From Metellina segmentata (taxonomy: Eukaryota > Arthropoda > Arachnida > Araneae > Tetragnathidae), in contig OX375877.1 in NCBI GenBank assembly GCA_947359465.1, positions 30,608,407 to 30,672,406 of the forward strand: a DNA stretch of 64,000 bases, written 5' to 3'. This document shows, piece after piece, positions 22,371 through 34,506 of the stretch (positions within the stretch are counted from its first letter, which is position 1; every line of letters starts with the position of its first letter). Made by a program: the position numbers and the translations under genes. The notes beneath the pieces are model-generated. The model was not told where the DNA came from and did no database searches. It saw nothing but the letters and a program-made list of their open reading frames with translations.

Positions 22371-22692
22371 TAGAGCAACACAACGAGCTATTGACGACGG
22401 TCCGGGATCAGTCCCTTAAGGGACTGATTCCGGACAGATCCCGGAAGATCCGAGGACAAGACCTCGTAATTTTAAACCACGGTCAGATGACCAAGCAACA
22501 CTTGAGCTGGCACCCCACTCTCTAAACTTCCACACCAGCCCAACGTGAGGACTTTCTGCCACGACAGATATAAGGTGCACCAGCCGCCTCTACACCATAC
22601 GCTTACAAACATCCATGCCCGGACCCGGATTCGAACCATTAACCTTCCGATCTAGAGGCTAACTTCTTAGCCACTATACCGGTTGGTCGGAA
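22371..22692 (-). repeat. Near full-length tRNA-derived SINE (type A)
   Basis: On the minus strand the head near 22690 reads CCGGTATAGTGGCTAAGAAG (A box region) and GGTTCGAATCC (B box), then GGGCATGGATGTTTGTAAGC and the shared body with GGAGAGTGGGGTGCCAGCTC. The 3' end is GTTGTGTTGCTCTAGT. A 20-bp palindrome TCAGTCCCTTAAGGGACTGA lies at 22408-22427, caused by a local duplication. Confidence 0.82.
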
Positions 22693-23450
22693 TATAAATA
22701 TATGCACAAATAATATAAATATATGCTCTGCACAAAGATAATTTCTTTTCCCCGAAACCATAACGTGTAATATTAGATACTTGCGCAAGCTGCTTGTACC
22801 GACTTTCAGGACTTATGCTTTAGTTACGGAAAAGGTCAAAACGGCAGTTTATGTGCTCCCATTATATCGATCAGATTCAAAAGCAATAAAAATGAATTTT
22901 ATGTTGGAGGCGCTTACTAAATTCAGCTACAATTTATTCCGAAACTAACGTGTTATGTATCGCAAAATAGATTCAAATATTTGCTCACTCAAATATTTGG
23001 GTCGCCAATGGCGATGTGGTGAATGGAAATTAAACATAGATGAGGCCTTTACCAACAACACGCTACTTAAAAATTCCGGATTCTGTGTTTATTAAGATCA
23101 CTAAAACTTCTCTTGTGTAACACAAACGGATTTTTAACCGTGTTTAATTAAGGCGTGAAATATATATATTTTTATTTTGCCGCTTATAACGGTTAGTGCA
23201 TAATACAAAACAAGGGAATTTTATTGATAGTAGGAATAACTTTGGTACTAACATTTTTCATTGGGAGAAATTTCAAGGTCTTACCGTACACAATATCAAT
23301 CACAAAAATTTCCATCGGTTAAGATTAAGTGTTGTAAAAATACCTACTTCATTTTTGGCTGTTGCATTGAAAAATTTATTTGAAAATCATCGATGCAGTT
23401 GTTTTTAGTTTTAGTTGAAGAAAATGGTAGTTAATTAACGTCAGACTGTA
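22693..23450. other. AT-rich DNA, nothing recognised
   Basis: No gene or transposon end identified. Confidence 0.4.
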
Positions 23451-23451
23451 A

Positions 23452-23725
23452 TAACACAACCGGCGATTTCAGATGGTCCGGGTCCAATCCCTCTAAGGGA
23501 AAGATCAGAAGAGAACAGCACTAATTTTGAAACACGGTCTGATGACGAGATCAACACATGAGCTGGTACCCCACTCTTTAAACATCCACACCATGCCAAC
23601 GTGATGATATTCGAGGCCAATACTGATTTAAATGTTTAAAATGAATTGACCTAGTTTCGAACTCGCTTCGAACACTTCGTTTGTTAAATCGCAACGATTC
23701 CGACTGGGCTATCGTGGAATCAATT
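23452..23725 (-). repeat. tRNA-derived SINE (type B), diverged
   Basis: Minus-strand head GATAGCCCAGTCGGAATCG with B-box-like GCGAGTTCGAAAC. The body has TCACGTTGGCATGGTGTGGA and the 3' part GATTGGACCCGGACCATC. Confidence 0.72.
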
Positions 23726-24600
23726 GAAACAGAAATACGATTATAAAATATAATCTTATTAAAATTCTCTAATAATAAAGCAAGATTGTTCTTAACTAGA
23801 ATAAACACGTTAATAATACGCAGAAAAATTTAGATCGATAAATATCATTACGAAATTCTTTATTTTTCTTAAATATTCTCACTTGCTGAACTGTGCAGAC
23901 GGTAAATAACTGCAAGAAAATAAAAAGTTCCAGGCTCAAAAACGTCATTAGATTTTGATGGCAAGAGCGAAATTTTCCCTCTTAACTATTTTGTTCGTTA
24001 TAAAGTTTGTATTTTTGATAATTACATCGTAGGATTTTGAAAAATCATCTTGCAACGAATCAGGAAACTTCAAACTATTTTTATTATTTTATATATCGTT
24101 GTTTATAACTATGTTTATTATTATATATTACTTATTTAATCATTCCATTCCACTTTTATTCTGTCAAGCTTAGCTATTTTCTGCGTTTCTCTTTTTCAAA
24201 TAAATTTTTAAATTTTCTTCTTTTAAATTTTAATTTATTTCTACGCGATGATATTTCTTTAATTTCATTAATTAATATGTGAGAAACGTAACTTCATTTC
24301 TCATGAGTTTAGTAATAAATACATTATTATACATGATTAAATTATACTATATATTAAATTAAATTTTTAAATTTGGCATTTTTGCATCATTATAATAATA
24401 CATTAGTACTGTTTCTGTTTACAATTAAATAGAGCGTGTTCAATTTTCTTCTTCAACCTTAAAAAAAACCCCAGTAATACAGCAGAAGACCGTATGTATG
24501 TTTCAAAGAGAATTCACGTGACTACTATTTAACATGCTGGTCACATTTTTCGAAGCTCCTCTCATTAACAACGTCCAGTCTACTTATATTTAACGTTTAA
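23726..24600. other. Very AT-rich DNA, nothing recognised
   Basis: Dominated by T- and A-runs; no gene seen. Confidence 0.4.
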
Positions 24601-24791
24601 TCTCTTCGCTACCTAGGTTCACATAAGTGTACCTCGATTCTTTTGACTTAAAAATAATCTTTCTGGTAAAATTGATGACTAAGAACTCCTGTAACGTGCG
24701 TGGACGCCTAAGTTTCGGATTGACCAATGAATGGCAGCATAAATCGGTAGTTCCTGTGGAATGTTTATTATTCAAAAGCGATTTGGAAAAA

Positions 24792-24819
24792 ATGGCTTCG
24801 ACTCAACGTGCTCGTAAAA
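24792..24819 (+). other. Possible first coding exon (9 codons) before a splice donor
   Basis: AAAATGG gives a good start context; the frame reads MASTQRARK and runs into GTAAGT at 24820-24825, a consensus donor. Upstream within about 80 bp is GACCAATGAATG (CCAAT-like). The sequence is too short to identify a protein, and no matching acceptor exon was found in the window. The hAT element at 24968 would lie in the intron. Confidence 0.15.
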
Positions 24820-24967
24820 GTAAGTAAATTGAATTTGTTTTTGATGATTTCTAAATCCTTTAGTTAGTGTGTTTTAGTTGATAATTTCTGAGAATGAATT
24901 ATTAAGCAATATCTTATCATTTGAAAATTATAACGCTTTCAGCATAATAGAGACCCGAGGTACACAT

Positions 24968-25577
24968 TAGGGATGAGACATCGACAGCAAAACATAGATA
25001 TTTTGAAACATCGATGTTCAAAATTAAAACATCGATGTTGATAATACATCGCCCCAAAAACATCGATATTTTTAAACATCAATGTTCTAAAATTCAGTGA
25101 ATTTAAATTTCTTCCCCATTTCTTAAAACTTGTTTAGCACCTAGTGATACAACATTGACAGCAAAACATCGATGTTCAAAATTAAAACATCGATGTTGTT
25201 AATGCATCGCCCAAAAACAATCGATGTTTTTAAAATTCAGTGTATTTAAACTTTTCCCTCCATTTATTAAAAGTGGTTTAGCAACTAGTGACGCGACATC
25301 GGCTCCAATACATCGATGTTTTTTACAAAGCATCGACATCGATGTCGCATCCCTACTTTTCAGACTCTTCACCCTTGATCACTTTGGTCTAAAAGTATGT
25401 TCAATTTGCTGATTATGAAAATTATGCTACTTGGTTATTTTTAAAATTTTTATAACGGTACTTTTTTCATTTAAAAATAAAACATAGATAACGTAAAAAC
25501 ATCGACAAGTATAAACATCGATGTTTTTAAAAAAACATCGATGTTTTGAAAACATCGACATCGATGTCGCATCTCTA
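24968..25577. mobile_element. Non-autonomous hAT element (ATCGATG family), perfect TSD
   Basis: Left end TAGGGATGAGACATCGACAG; right end, inverted, TAGAGATGCGACATCGATGT. Perfect 8-bp TSD GTACACAT (24960-24967, 25578-25585). Same internal order as the copy at 8248-8842, including the internal TIR-like CATCGATGTCGCATCCCTA near 25335-25355 and the shared segment TCACTTTGGTCTAAAAGTAT. Confidence 0.9.
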
Positions 25578-25734
25578 GTACACATATGTACACCTAAAAT
25601 GTTTGGCCCTTTTGATGCCACCATAAAAAAAAGATGAATTTACTTGAGAACTTTGAAGTATTCCATAACATTTATGAGAAAAAATACTGATTTTTAAACA
25701 ATTTTTATATGGTTGGTAGTGAAGAGGTTACGGT

Positions 25735-25850
25735 TCTTCCGTTTGTTTATCTCGTCACTTGACCGTGGTTCGAAATTGCGAGGTTCTGTCCTCAGAACTT
25801 TTCCTTCGGGCCGTCCCAGTGCAATATCTAGAGGATCGTTTGACCCGATT
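25735..25850 (+). repeat. 5'-truncated SINE fragment
   Basis: Contains CACTTGACCGTGGTTCGAAA, TTGCGAGGTTCTGTCCTC and CGGGCCGTCCCAGTGCAATA, matching the 3' third of the shared SINE body. Confidence 0.6.
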
Positions 25851-26019
25851 TGTTACACCCTCGATGTTGCCAACTCGCCAACTTACTAAAAGCAACAAGC
25901 TTGAAAATATTTTTACATTGACATTGTACCTATTTTGGGAGAAGGCCTAAATTTGAATAATCGCTGGAGTATTAAAAACATGTATTCTTCGGTCATTAAT
26001 AATTCGCCAAAAACAGAGT

Positions 26020-26440
26020 TATCGCTCTCCGATCTGAACCAACGCCTAGATCGTTATCCCCGTTAGTTGACAAGAAGCTTAATTTCCTTCCTAATTTAAC
26101 CACTCCATTTAATTATGTCCAGAAATTAATCGCTTCATTTCAGGCTTCGAAAAACCTCATCTCCGAAGGGACTAAAATATGCATGAGCGCATGGAGTGTC
26201 CAGCCTGTTGTGGGGATTTTTTTCTTACTCTACAGATAGAGAGATAGAAAGAGAGACCTGGTAGAGGTAGTTTACGGCAGCACAAAGTAGGGCTTCAAAA
26301 TTGACGATATTTTCAGAAATTACCAGCGAAAATTCTTAATACCGGTTTTTAGTTTTTCTTTTCTTCTTAGTGGGAGTGTACTCACTGGGAGTGGATATGA
26401 CTGGTTGGTTGGTTGGTCACCGCAGGTGACCCCCTCACCT
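26020..26440. other. Non-repetitive block, possible regulatory DNA
   Basis: More balanced composition than the flanks, with several TAATT words and ATGCATGAGCGCATGG. A short perfect hairpin GGTCACC-GCA-GGTGACC lies at about 26415-26431. No gene recognised; role is speculative. Confidence 0.15.
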
Positions 26441-27019
26441 CCCGACTTTAGTCAGGTTTACTAGTCACCCACGGAAAAATGGAGTGAACCCGTCAAAGGA
26501 AATCGGACTAATCTGGTCAACCCCGTGACAAAATTTCTGAAAATACATTTGATACACATTTTACATGAGTTATACATCCTTTGGATAATACTGATTACAT
26601 ATCCTTTTGAAAATAATGTTAAAATATTCTTTTGATGGTACATTTAAGACACGGGCTGGTAGGGTCTGCGGGATATCCCCTAACTATTTTGCATGAGATT
26701 GAATTTTAGTTTAGTTTTCCTCTTTTGGCAAGGTAAATAGTTTCCCCAATTTTTAATTAAAATATCAGGTGTAGTCCTACTTTTCCCACCAGCCTCACGT
26801 AAACAAAGTTGATTTAACGAAGTTAGTGGATATGGAAACTGAAACTGAATCAGATCCTCTAGTTACGTACTTTAACATTCAATGAGAGAAATATCCCACG
26901 GTGTTTTCTGCACTGTATACTGGAACGCCAAATATTTAAAAAGAAGAGAGAGTCGAGACCTGTTTGAACGAAAAATATAATTATATTTTTACTCTACAGG
27001 TTTTAATCTTTTTCTCACA

Positions 27020-27615
27020 TCTCTAATAGTATAAATGGAAGTGTTTGTTTGTCTGTTTGGGGCCGCAAAATCCTGACGGTTCTATGGCACTTACAGCAAT
27101 GAGATTTGGCACACATGTAGTCCAAATTATTTTCAATTTTTGGATCGCGGCGAATTTTAAAATTCAATCTACAAGATTTTTAAATGAATTTAATAGTTTT
27201 ATTCTCCATCGCTTTTTCAAACGCGGAGAACTTTTCTACCCGTGTGACATTGCAGTCAGGGTTTGGAAATATGCCAAGTTTTTTTCATACGCATAACGCG
27301 GAGAAAAATTTTTTTTTTTCATTTCCGCTTTAATTTTGAGCGGACGAATAAATTTCCAGCCAGACGATAAATATTTAACTGAAGTCAGTTCTTTTCTCTA
27401 TCTCGTAGACCGTCAAAGATAGAGTAAAAATTTCAACGGATTTGAAATCTGCGGAAAATTTCAGTTTAGATTGATACCTAAAAATATGATTTTCTTTAAA
27501 TAAATAATTTTTTAGTTGAATATATCTTCAACGGATTTTAAATCTGCGGAAAATTTTACACCAGATTAATACCTTACACCACGGGAACGGGCAACGCCGG
27601 CCACGCAGTGACTAG
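27020..27615 (+). mobile_element. Helitron-like element (GCAACGCC hairpin type)
   Basis: Begins TCTCTAATAGTATAAATGGA after a host A and ends GGGCAACGCCGGCCACGCAG then TGACTAG followed by T. TC start, CTAG end, an A/T target and GC-rich inverted bases near the 3' end fit a non-autonomous Helitron. A diverged internal direct repeat (TTCAACGGATTTGAAATCTG at about 27433 and TTCAACGGATTTTAAATCTG at 27529) is present. The short frame at 27045-27296 is not a known protein. Confidence 0.6.
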
Positions 27616-27679
27616 TTAATCATATGAGCAACAGAAAATAACAGAGGATAGCTTCTTCGCATTCCTTTTTTTTATCATC

Positions 27680-28245
27680 TCGGAGCACAAAAATTGCTGT
27701 TTAGAGTAGATTTCTACTTTCATCACAGCAAAAATATGTTTTCAGTTTAAACTTTTGCTGAACTCACCGCCAAAAATTGTTGCTCAGATGGAACTTTTGT
27801 TTATCTCACAGCAAAAAAAAAAATTGTCGTTCAGATTATTATTCTGTTTCACTTATAACAAGAATTGTTCTCCAGATTGGATTTTTGTTTACCACACGGC
27901 AAAAATTCATGTTCAGGTTTAATTTCTGTTCACCTTGTATCAAAACTCACTGTTCATATTACATTTCTGTTTACCTTACTGCAAAACATTGTGTATAAGG
28001 TCAGATGTCTGTTTACCTCACGAAAAAAGTGCTGCTCAGATTAGATTTATTTTTATCTCACGACATGATATACTTTTTGGATTAGATATCTGTTTACTTC
28101 ATAGCAAATATTTCTGTTTACCTCAAGGCAAAAATTTGTTTCCAGATTAGAAACCTGCTTATATTACGGCAAAAATTGCTGTTTATATAATATTTCTGTT
28201 TACCTTATGGTAAAAATTACTAATTAAATTAGATTTCTGATGATA
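27680..28245. repeat. Decayed minisatellite, about 45-bp units
   Basis: About 12 diverged copies with consensus near ATTTCTGTTTACCTCACGGC followed by AAAAATTGCTGTTCAGATTA. Unit length varies from about 41 to 48 bp. Confidence 0.8.
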
Positions 28246-28261
28246 TCTTATCGCATTCAAG

Positions 28262-28792
28262 GGGTCCGGCACCTACAAATTCGAAAAAAATCATTTTTGA
28301 GATTTTTATTGTTTATGCAAATTTGAATTGTCCTCTTTATAACGATACTGCATTTATAAAAATCCGTAAATTTGAAGTATTTTTTAATATTTAAAAAAAC
28401 AGATGCATTATTATCGCGACGTACGTCTAAAAACATACTTTTTTTCATGTTTGGGAGCACATTGCTCAAAAACTACTTGAGATGCATTCTTGAAAATTTT
28501 TATGATTGTTTTAATAGCACTTTTAAACACTTTAACTCAAGGTATAAGATTCAAAATTAATACTTTAAAAAACTATTTTATCTAAAAAAATTTCAATTTT
28601 TTTTGTCACTTTAAAAACAAAATTATAATTTTGTGAATTTTTAAGAAAAATTAAAATTTTTGTGTTAAAGTCGTTAAAAGTTTTCGAATATTACACTGTA
28701 AAATTTTAAGATTAATACAGTAATTTATGAATAAATGAGATGACCTCAAAAATTGTGAATTTTACATGGGTGCCTATGGAGGTGCAGGATCC
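28262..28792. mobile_element. Possible TIR MITE
   Basis: Left end GGGTCCGGCACCT and right end, inverted, GGATCCTGCACCT (11 of 13). The 531-bp AT-rich interior lacks coding sequence. No convincing TSD, so the superfamily is open. Confidence 0.35.
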
Positions 28793-29415
28793 TCTCAATG
28801 TCATTTGCCACTGCTGCGTTTGTACAAATTGATCCCTTTAGATACTAAAAACAAAGAAAATAAAGCTAAAATAATAAAATAACATAAGAAAATCGGTGAT
28901 TTGTTTTGGTAACTAATTCACACCATTATTTCTGGGTATTTAAACCCCGGTATAAAGTCTCCTGTGATCAGTGGATTGGTGTTCAGGTGTTTGTGGCAGT
29001 GAATTAAGGTTAGTGCGATTGTGCAAAGCTTTATTGCTTGTTAGAAACAAGAAAGAAATAATAGAAGTACGCTTTGTGAAGGGAAACAACGAAGAAGAGA
29101 CGATTGATTTCTGAAATTACCAGTGACGATTTCGGGGCCGAAAACAAAAGTTGTGTGTAAAACACATCAGCTATACATTACTTGTAATGCATGATTAACG
29201 AGTTCCTTTTACTGTGATTCATATACGCGACTTTACTCTTTCAAGGGAGATGAGACGTCTGGCACCCACTCGTTTCAGTTTTCTGAATTTTAATGTATTT
29301 ATTTGCTCTTTTTAGCTTTCTGTGAAATAGCTGTTGTCATGGTTACGATGGGGTTCGTAAAAACCAGTTAACATAATATATAAGAATCTTAGGGAATAGA
29401 TTTATCAGGCCCGCA
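28793..29415. other. Non-coding DNA, nothing recognised
   Basis: No gene or repeat end identified. Confidence 0.35.
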
Positions 29416-29419
29416 GATT

Positions 29420-32400
29420 GGACGTGGATCTAGTAATAGGTCTATTAGACTCTCCGACGAGATTTACCATCCGATCACCACAAACTATTTTAACAACTTT
29501 ATTATTACCTACTATTCTATAAATCTACTCTATTTATTATTCTCTACTACTCAAACAACATTATTTAGTATTCTTCGCTATTCTAACAACTGTATTTACT
29601 ATTTTATACTATTATATCAACTTTATTTATCCTTCTCTACTATTCTAACAACTTTATTACTTTCTACGATTATGACAACTTTATTGCTCTCTACTATCCT
29701 AACGACTTTATTCATTATTCTATACTAGTCTCTACTTCTAACTACATTATTTAGCATTATTCGCTATTCTAACAACTGTATTTAATATTTTACACTATTA
29801 TATCAACTTTATTTATCCTTCTCTACTATTCTAACAACTTTATAACTCTCTACGATTATGACAAATTTATCGCTCTCTACTATTCTAACGAATTTATTCA
29901 TTATTATATACTTTACTCTAACAACTTTATTTAACATTCACGTTACTATTACTACAACTTTATTATTCTATTTTAACTACTTTATTTATTACCTTCTCCT
30001 ATTCTAACAACCTTCCTTATTATTTTCTACTATTCTAACAACCTTTGTTATTCTCTGTTATTCTAACTTTGTTATTCTTTACTATTCTATATAACAACAT
30101 TATTTATTATTTTCTACTATTCCAACAATCTTTGTTAGTTTCCGTATTCTAACTTTATTATTTTTTTACTATTCTATATAACGACACTATTTATTATTCT
30201 CTAACAACTATTCTACATTTATTATTCTCTAACAACTATTCTACATTTATTATTCTCTACTTTACTCACACACACACAACTTTATTTATAACTATTATTC
30301 TCTACTATTCTAACAGTAACTTTATTACTCTCTACGATTATGACAAATTTATTGCTCTCTACTATCCTAACGACTTTATTCATTATTCTATACTCTACTC
30401 TAACAACTTTATTTATCATTCACTTTGTTATCACTGCAACTTTATTATTCTATTTTAACTACTTCATTAATTACTCTCTCCTATTCTAACAACCTTTCTT
30501 ATTCTCTGTTATTCTAACTTTATTATTCTTTACTATTCTATATAACGACAGTATTTATTATTTTTTACTATTCTAACAACCTTTGTTATTCTCTGTATTC
30601 TAACTTTATTATTTTTTTACTATTCTATATAATGACACTATTTATTATTCTCTAACAACTATTTTACATTTATTATTCTCTACTTTTCTCTCTCACAACT
30701 TTATTTATAATTATTATTCTCTACTATTCTAACAGTAACTTTATTACTCTCTACGATTATGACAATTTTATTGTTCTCTACTATCCGAACTACTTTATTC
30801 ATTTATCTATACTTTACTCTAACAACTTTATTTATCATTCACTTTACTATTACTATAACTTTATTATTCTATTTTAACTACTTTATTTATTGTTCTCTTC
30901 TATTCTAACAACCTTACTTATAATTTTTTACTATTCTAACAACCTTACTTATTATTTTCTACTATTCTAACAACCTTACTTATTATTTTCTACTATTCTA
31001 ACAACTTTTGTTATTCTCTGTTATTCTTACTTTATTACTCTTTACTATTCTATTTAACGACAGTATTTATTATTTTTTACTATTCTAACAACTTTTGTTA
31101 TTCTCTGTATTCTAACTTTATTATTTTTTTACTATTCTATATAACGACACTATTTATTATTCTCTAACAACTATTTTACAATTATTATTATCTACTTTTC
31201 TCACACAACTTTATTTATAACTATTATTCTCTACTATTCTAACAGTAACGTTATTACTCTCTACGATTATGACAAATTTATTATTCTCTACTATCCTAAC
31301 GACTTTATTCATTTATCTATACTCTACTCTAACAACTTTATTTATCATTCACTATCTATCTTATTTATCATGTATATCTATTACTACAACTTTATTATTA
31401 TATTTTAACTACTTTATTTATTACTCTCTCCTATTCTAACAACCTTACTTATTATTTTCTACTATTCTGACAACATTTGATATTATCTGTTATTCTAACT
31501 TTATTATTCTTTACTATTCTGTATAACGACAGTATTTATTACTTTCTTCTATTCTAACAACCTTTGTTATTCTAACATTATTATTATTAACTATTCTATA
31601 TAACGACATTATTTATTATTATATAACAACTTTTTTATATTTATTATTCTCAACTATTCTCACAACTTTATTTATAACTATTATTATATACTATTCTAAC
31701 AGTAACTTTATTACTCTCTACGATTATGACAAATTTATTATTCTCTACTATCCTAACTATACTTTATTCATTTATCTATACTTTACTCTAACAACTTTAT
31801 TTATCATTCATTTTACTATTACTATAACTTTATTATTCTATTTTAACTACTGTATTTATTACCTTCTCCTATTCTAACAACCTTTCTTATTCTCTGTTAT
31901 TCTAACTTTATTATTCTTTACTATTCTATATAACGACAGTATTTATTATTTTTTACTATTCTAACAACTTTTGTTATTCTCTGTATTCTAACTTTATTAT
32001 TTTTTACTATTCTATATAATGACACTATTTATTATTCTTTAACATCTATTTTACATTTATTATTCTCTACTTTTCTCACAACTTAATTTATAACTATTAT
32101 TCTTTACTATTCTTACAGTAACTTTATTACTCTCTACGATTATGACAAATTTATTATTCTCTACTATCCGAACTACTTTATTCATTTATCTATACTCTAC
32201 TCTAACAACTTTATTTATCATTCACTTTACTATTACTACAACTTTATTATTATATTTTAACTACTTTATTTATTACTCTCTTCTATTCTAACAACCTTAC
32301 TTATTATTTTCTACTATTCTGACAACATTTGATGTTCTCTGTTATTCTAACTTTATTATTCTTTACTATTCTATTTTACGACATTATTTATTACTTTCTA

Positions 32401-32930
32401 CTATTCTAACAACCTTTGTTATTCTAACTTTATTATTATTTACTATTCTATATAATGACATTATTTATTATTATATAACAACTTTTTTATATTTATTATT
32501 CTCAACTATTCTCACAACTTTATTTATAACTATTATTCTCTACTATTCTAACAGCTTTAATTAAATTTTATACTATTACAACACACTTATTTATTATTTC
32601 TACTATTTTATCGACTTTATTATTTTCTACTTTTCTTACAACTTTACTAACATCTACTTTATAACAACTTTATTTATTGTTTTCTACTATTATAAAATGA
32701 TCTTATTTATTATTCTCAATACTCTAGCAACTATTTATAATTCGCAACTATACTAACAACTTTATTCATTATTTATACTATTATAACAACTTTGTTTATT
32801 GTTATTTATCATATTCTAAGAACTTTATTTATTATTTTATACTATAATAATAACTTTGTTTATTGTTATTTACCATATTATAATAACTTTATATTTATTA
32901 TTTTATACAATTATAACAATTTTTGCCTGG
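29420..32930. repeat. 3.5-kb G-poor satellite with higher-order repeats
   Basis: Built from variants of TACTATTCTAACAACTTTAT and TTATTATTCTC, about 30 bp each. The plus strand is almost free of G. The rare marker CTCTACGATTATGAC or close variants appear near 29661, 29849, 30331, 30750, 31260, 31718 and 32133. From 29849 onward this marks a higher-order repeat of about 415-510 bp. The right part (after about 32540) is more degenerate. Confidence 0.92.
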
Positions 32931-34022
32931 ATCTTTTCAAAGCTAAAATGTTGCACACTGCAATTAAAAAAAATATTGTATTCTCATCCTAACTTATTTC
33001 GAAGTATTGCGATAAATATATAGAGGACAGAAAATACTTTAAAAGTCACCTAAATTGATCGAAAAATCTGTTTTAATTTTAGCGTAAAAATGAATTGATA
33101 TCAAATTCTGTGAAAAAGAAAAGTAATTTTTCCAATTGTGATAATTTTTGACGGAGTTAAACACACAACATTAAAGATGTAGTGCGAGTAGATAAGTATA
33201 GTAAGTCTAGTTCAAAATTTTTTTCACCCTCCTACGAATGAAATTTTTTGACATTCTTGACTTCATAATGTTTTTTCCACATCTGCTTTAGTTGATCTCC
33301 TTAAAAGATTTATTAGTGCAAATGAGAACTTCATCAAGCTTAGAAATTCTGAAATTTTGGTTAAAAATTGCGTAATTTGTGCTTTTTTTTGCAAATTTGT
33401 AAGTGTTTCATACAAATTGTTTTCTTTACGATTTATCTATACACCTACCAAATGAAGTTAATTTTATTTATACATGTACAAGACTATTATGCGAATTGAA
33501 ATATTGACATAAAATAAAAAACTAATGCGCATGGGCCCAAACAATTTTTGAAAATTTATCAAAAGGTTTCCCTCACGTTTTATGAAACCACTTCTACGCA
33601 GGCTTATATGTTTGGACAGATCTTTATATATAGGTTTTTAATAGAAAACAGGCCATGCAAATTTATAACAATCAGTTGGTAGGAGGAAGGTTTGGGCTTG
33701 ACTGAAGTTTCTCTGTTTTTTCCCCTCTAATCCTATTACAGAAATCAGAAGGCTCCTTTGACAAATTCTAGTTGACCACAGTTGTAAAGCGCATCGATAG
33801 ATGGTCGTCCACGGTAAACAGTTGAATTGTTAGTTCGATGCTAATCACTTCCAACAACTAAAGTGCAGACTTCTACGTCTGTCACGGTTTCACTCTTCTT
33901 TGCCACTCAGCCTTTTGTTCACACGGTGCCCCTCACACACTCTTGAGGAGAGTATTTATCCACCCCACCAAATATTAGCTTATAAAAATGTGGTATACAT
34001 AGCAGAGTATCAGAGCCTTTAG
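32931..34022. other. Non-coding DNA, nothing recognised
   Basis: Only chance frames; no transposon ends identified. Confidence 0.35.
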
Positions 34023-34340
34023 GTAGAATCTAGTTGGGCACTGCTTTTCCTCGAGTTGACACCATGGGCACCAGTGACCATTGTCACTGGTGAACATGAT
34101 TTTGAACACGCGCGATTTCCCAAGAAATTTGATGGCCCTACTAACAGCTTAGAAACGGCACTTGAAATAATCGGCACGCAGATCAATGCTTCGTCCACTG
34201 CCTTCCCTATTCGTTATCCCTCAGACATCAATGAAGGGTTTACAATTGAATTCGATGACTGTTTAGAGGAGCCCAGTGATAATCCGATAATCCGACTGGA
34301 TAACAAGTCCAGTGATAACCGACACTGCTTCTACAACTAA
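34023..34340 (+). other. Unrecognised open frame, about 106 codons, no ATG start
   Basis: The frame opens after a TAG at 34020 and runs to TAA at 34338-34340 with no in-frame ATG at its start, so if coding it would be an internal or terminal exon or a remnant. Composition is protein-like and acidic (includes FTIEFDDCLEEPSDNPIIR and FPKKFDGPTNSLETALEII). I recognise no family. A short duplicated motif (SDNPIIRLDNKSSDNRH) comes from a local DNA repeat (CCAGTGATAA twice). Could be a transposon gene piece or an old exon. Confidence 0.2.
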
Positions 34341-34506
34341 AACAGATTTAACTCTTCATTGTACCTCAGCTTTCTTTTCAAATGTATGTCGAATCTCACA
34401 CTTACTCGGTTGCTAAGGGCAACAACAAGAGAGTCTATCAGTCATATGTAGCCATTACATGACCATAGAAACGGAAGCACATACTCTATCTCAATACAAG
34501 TCTCCC

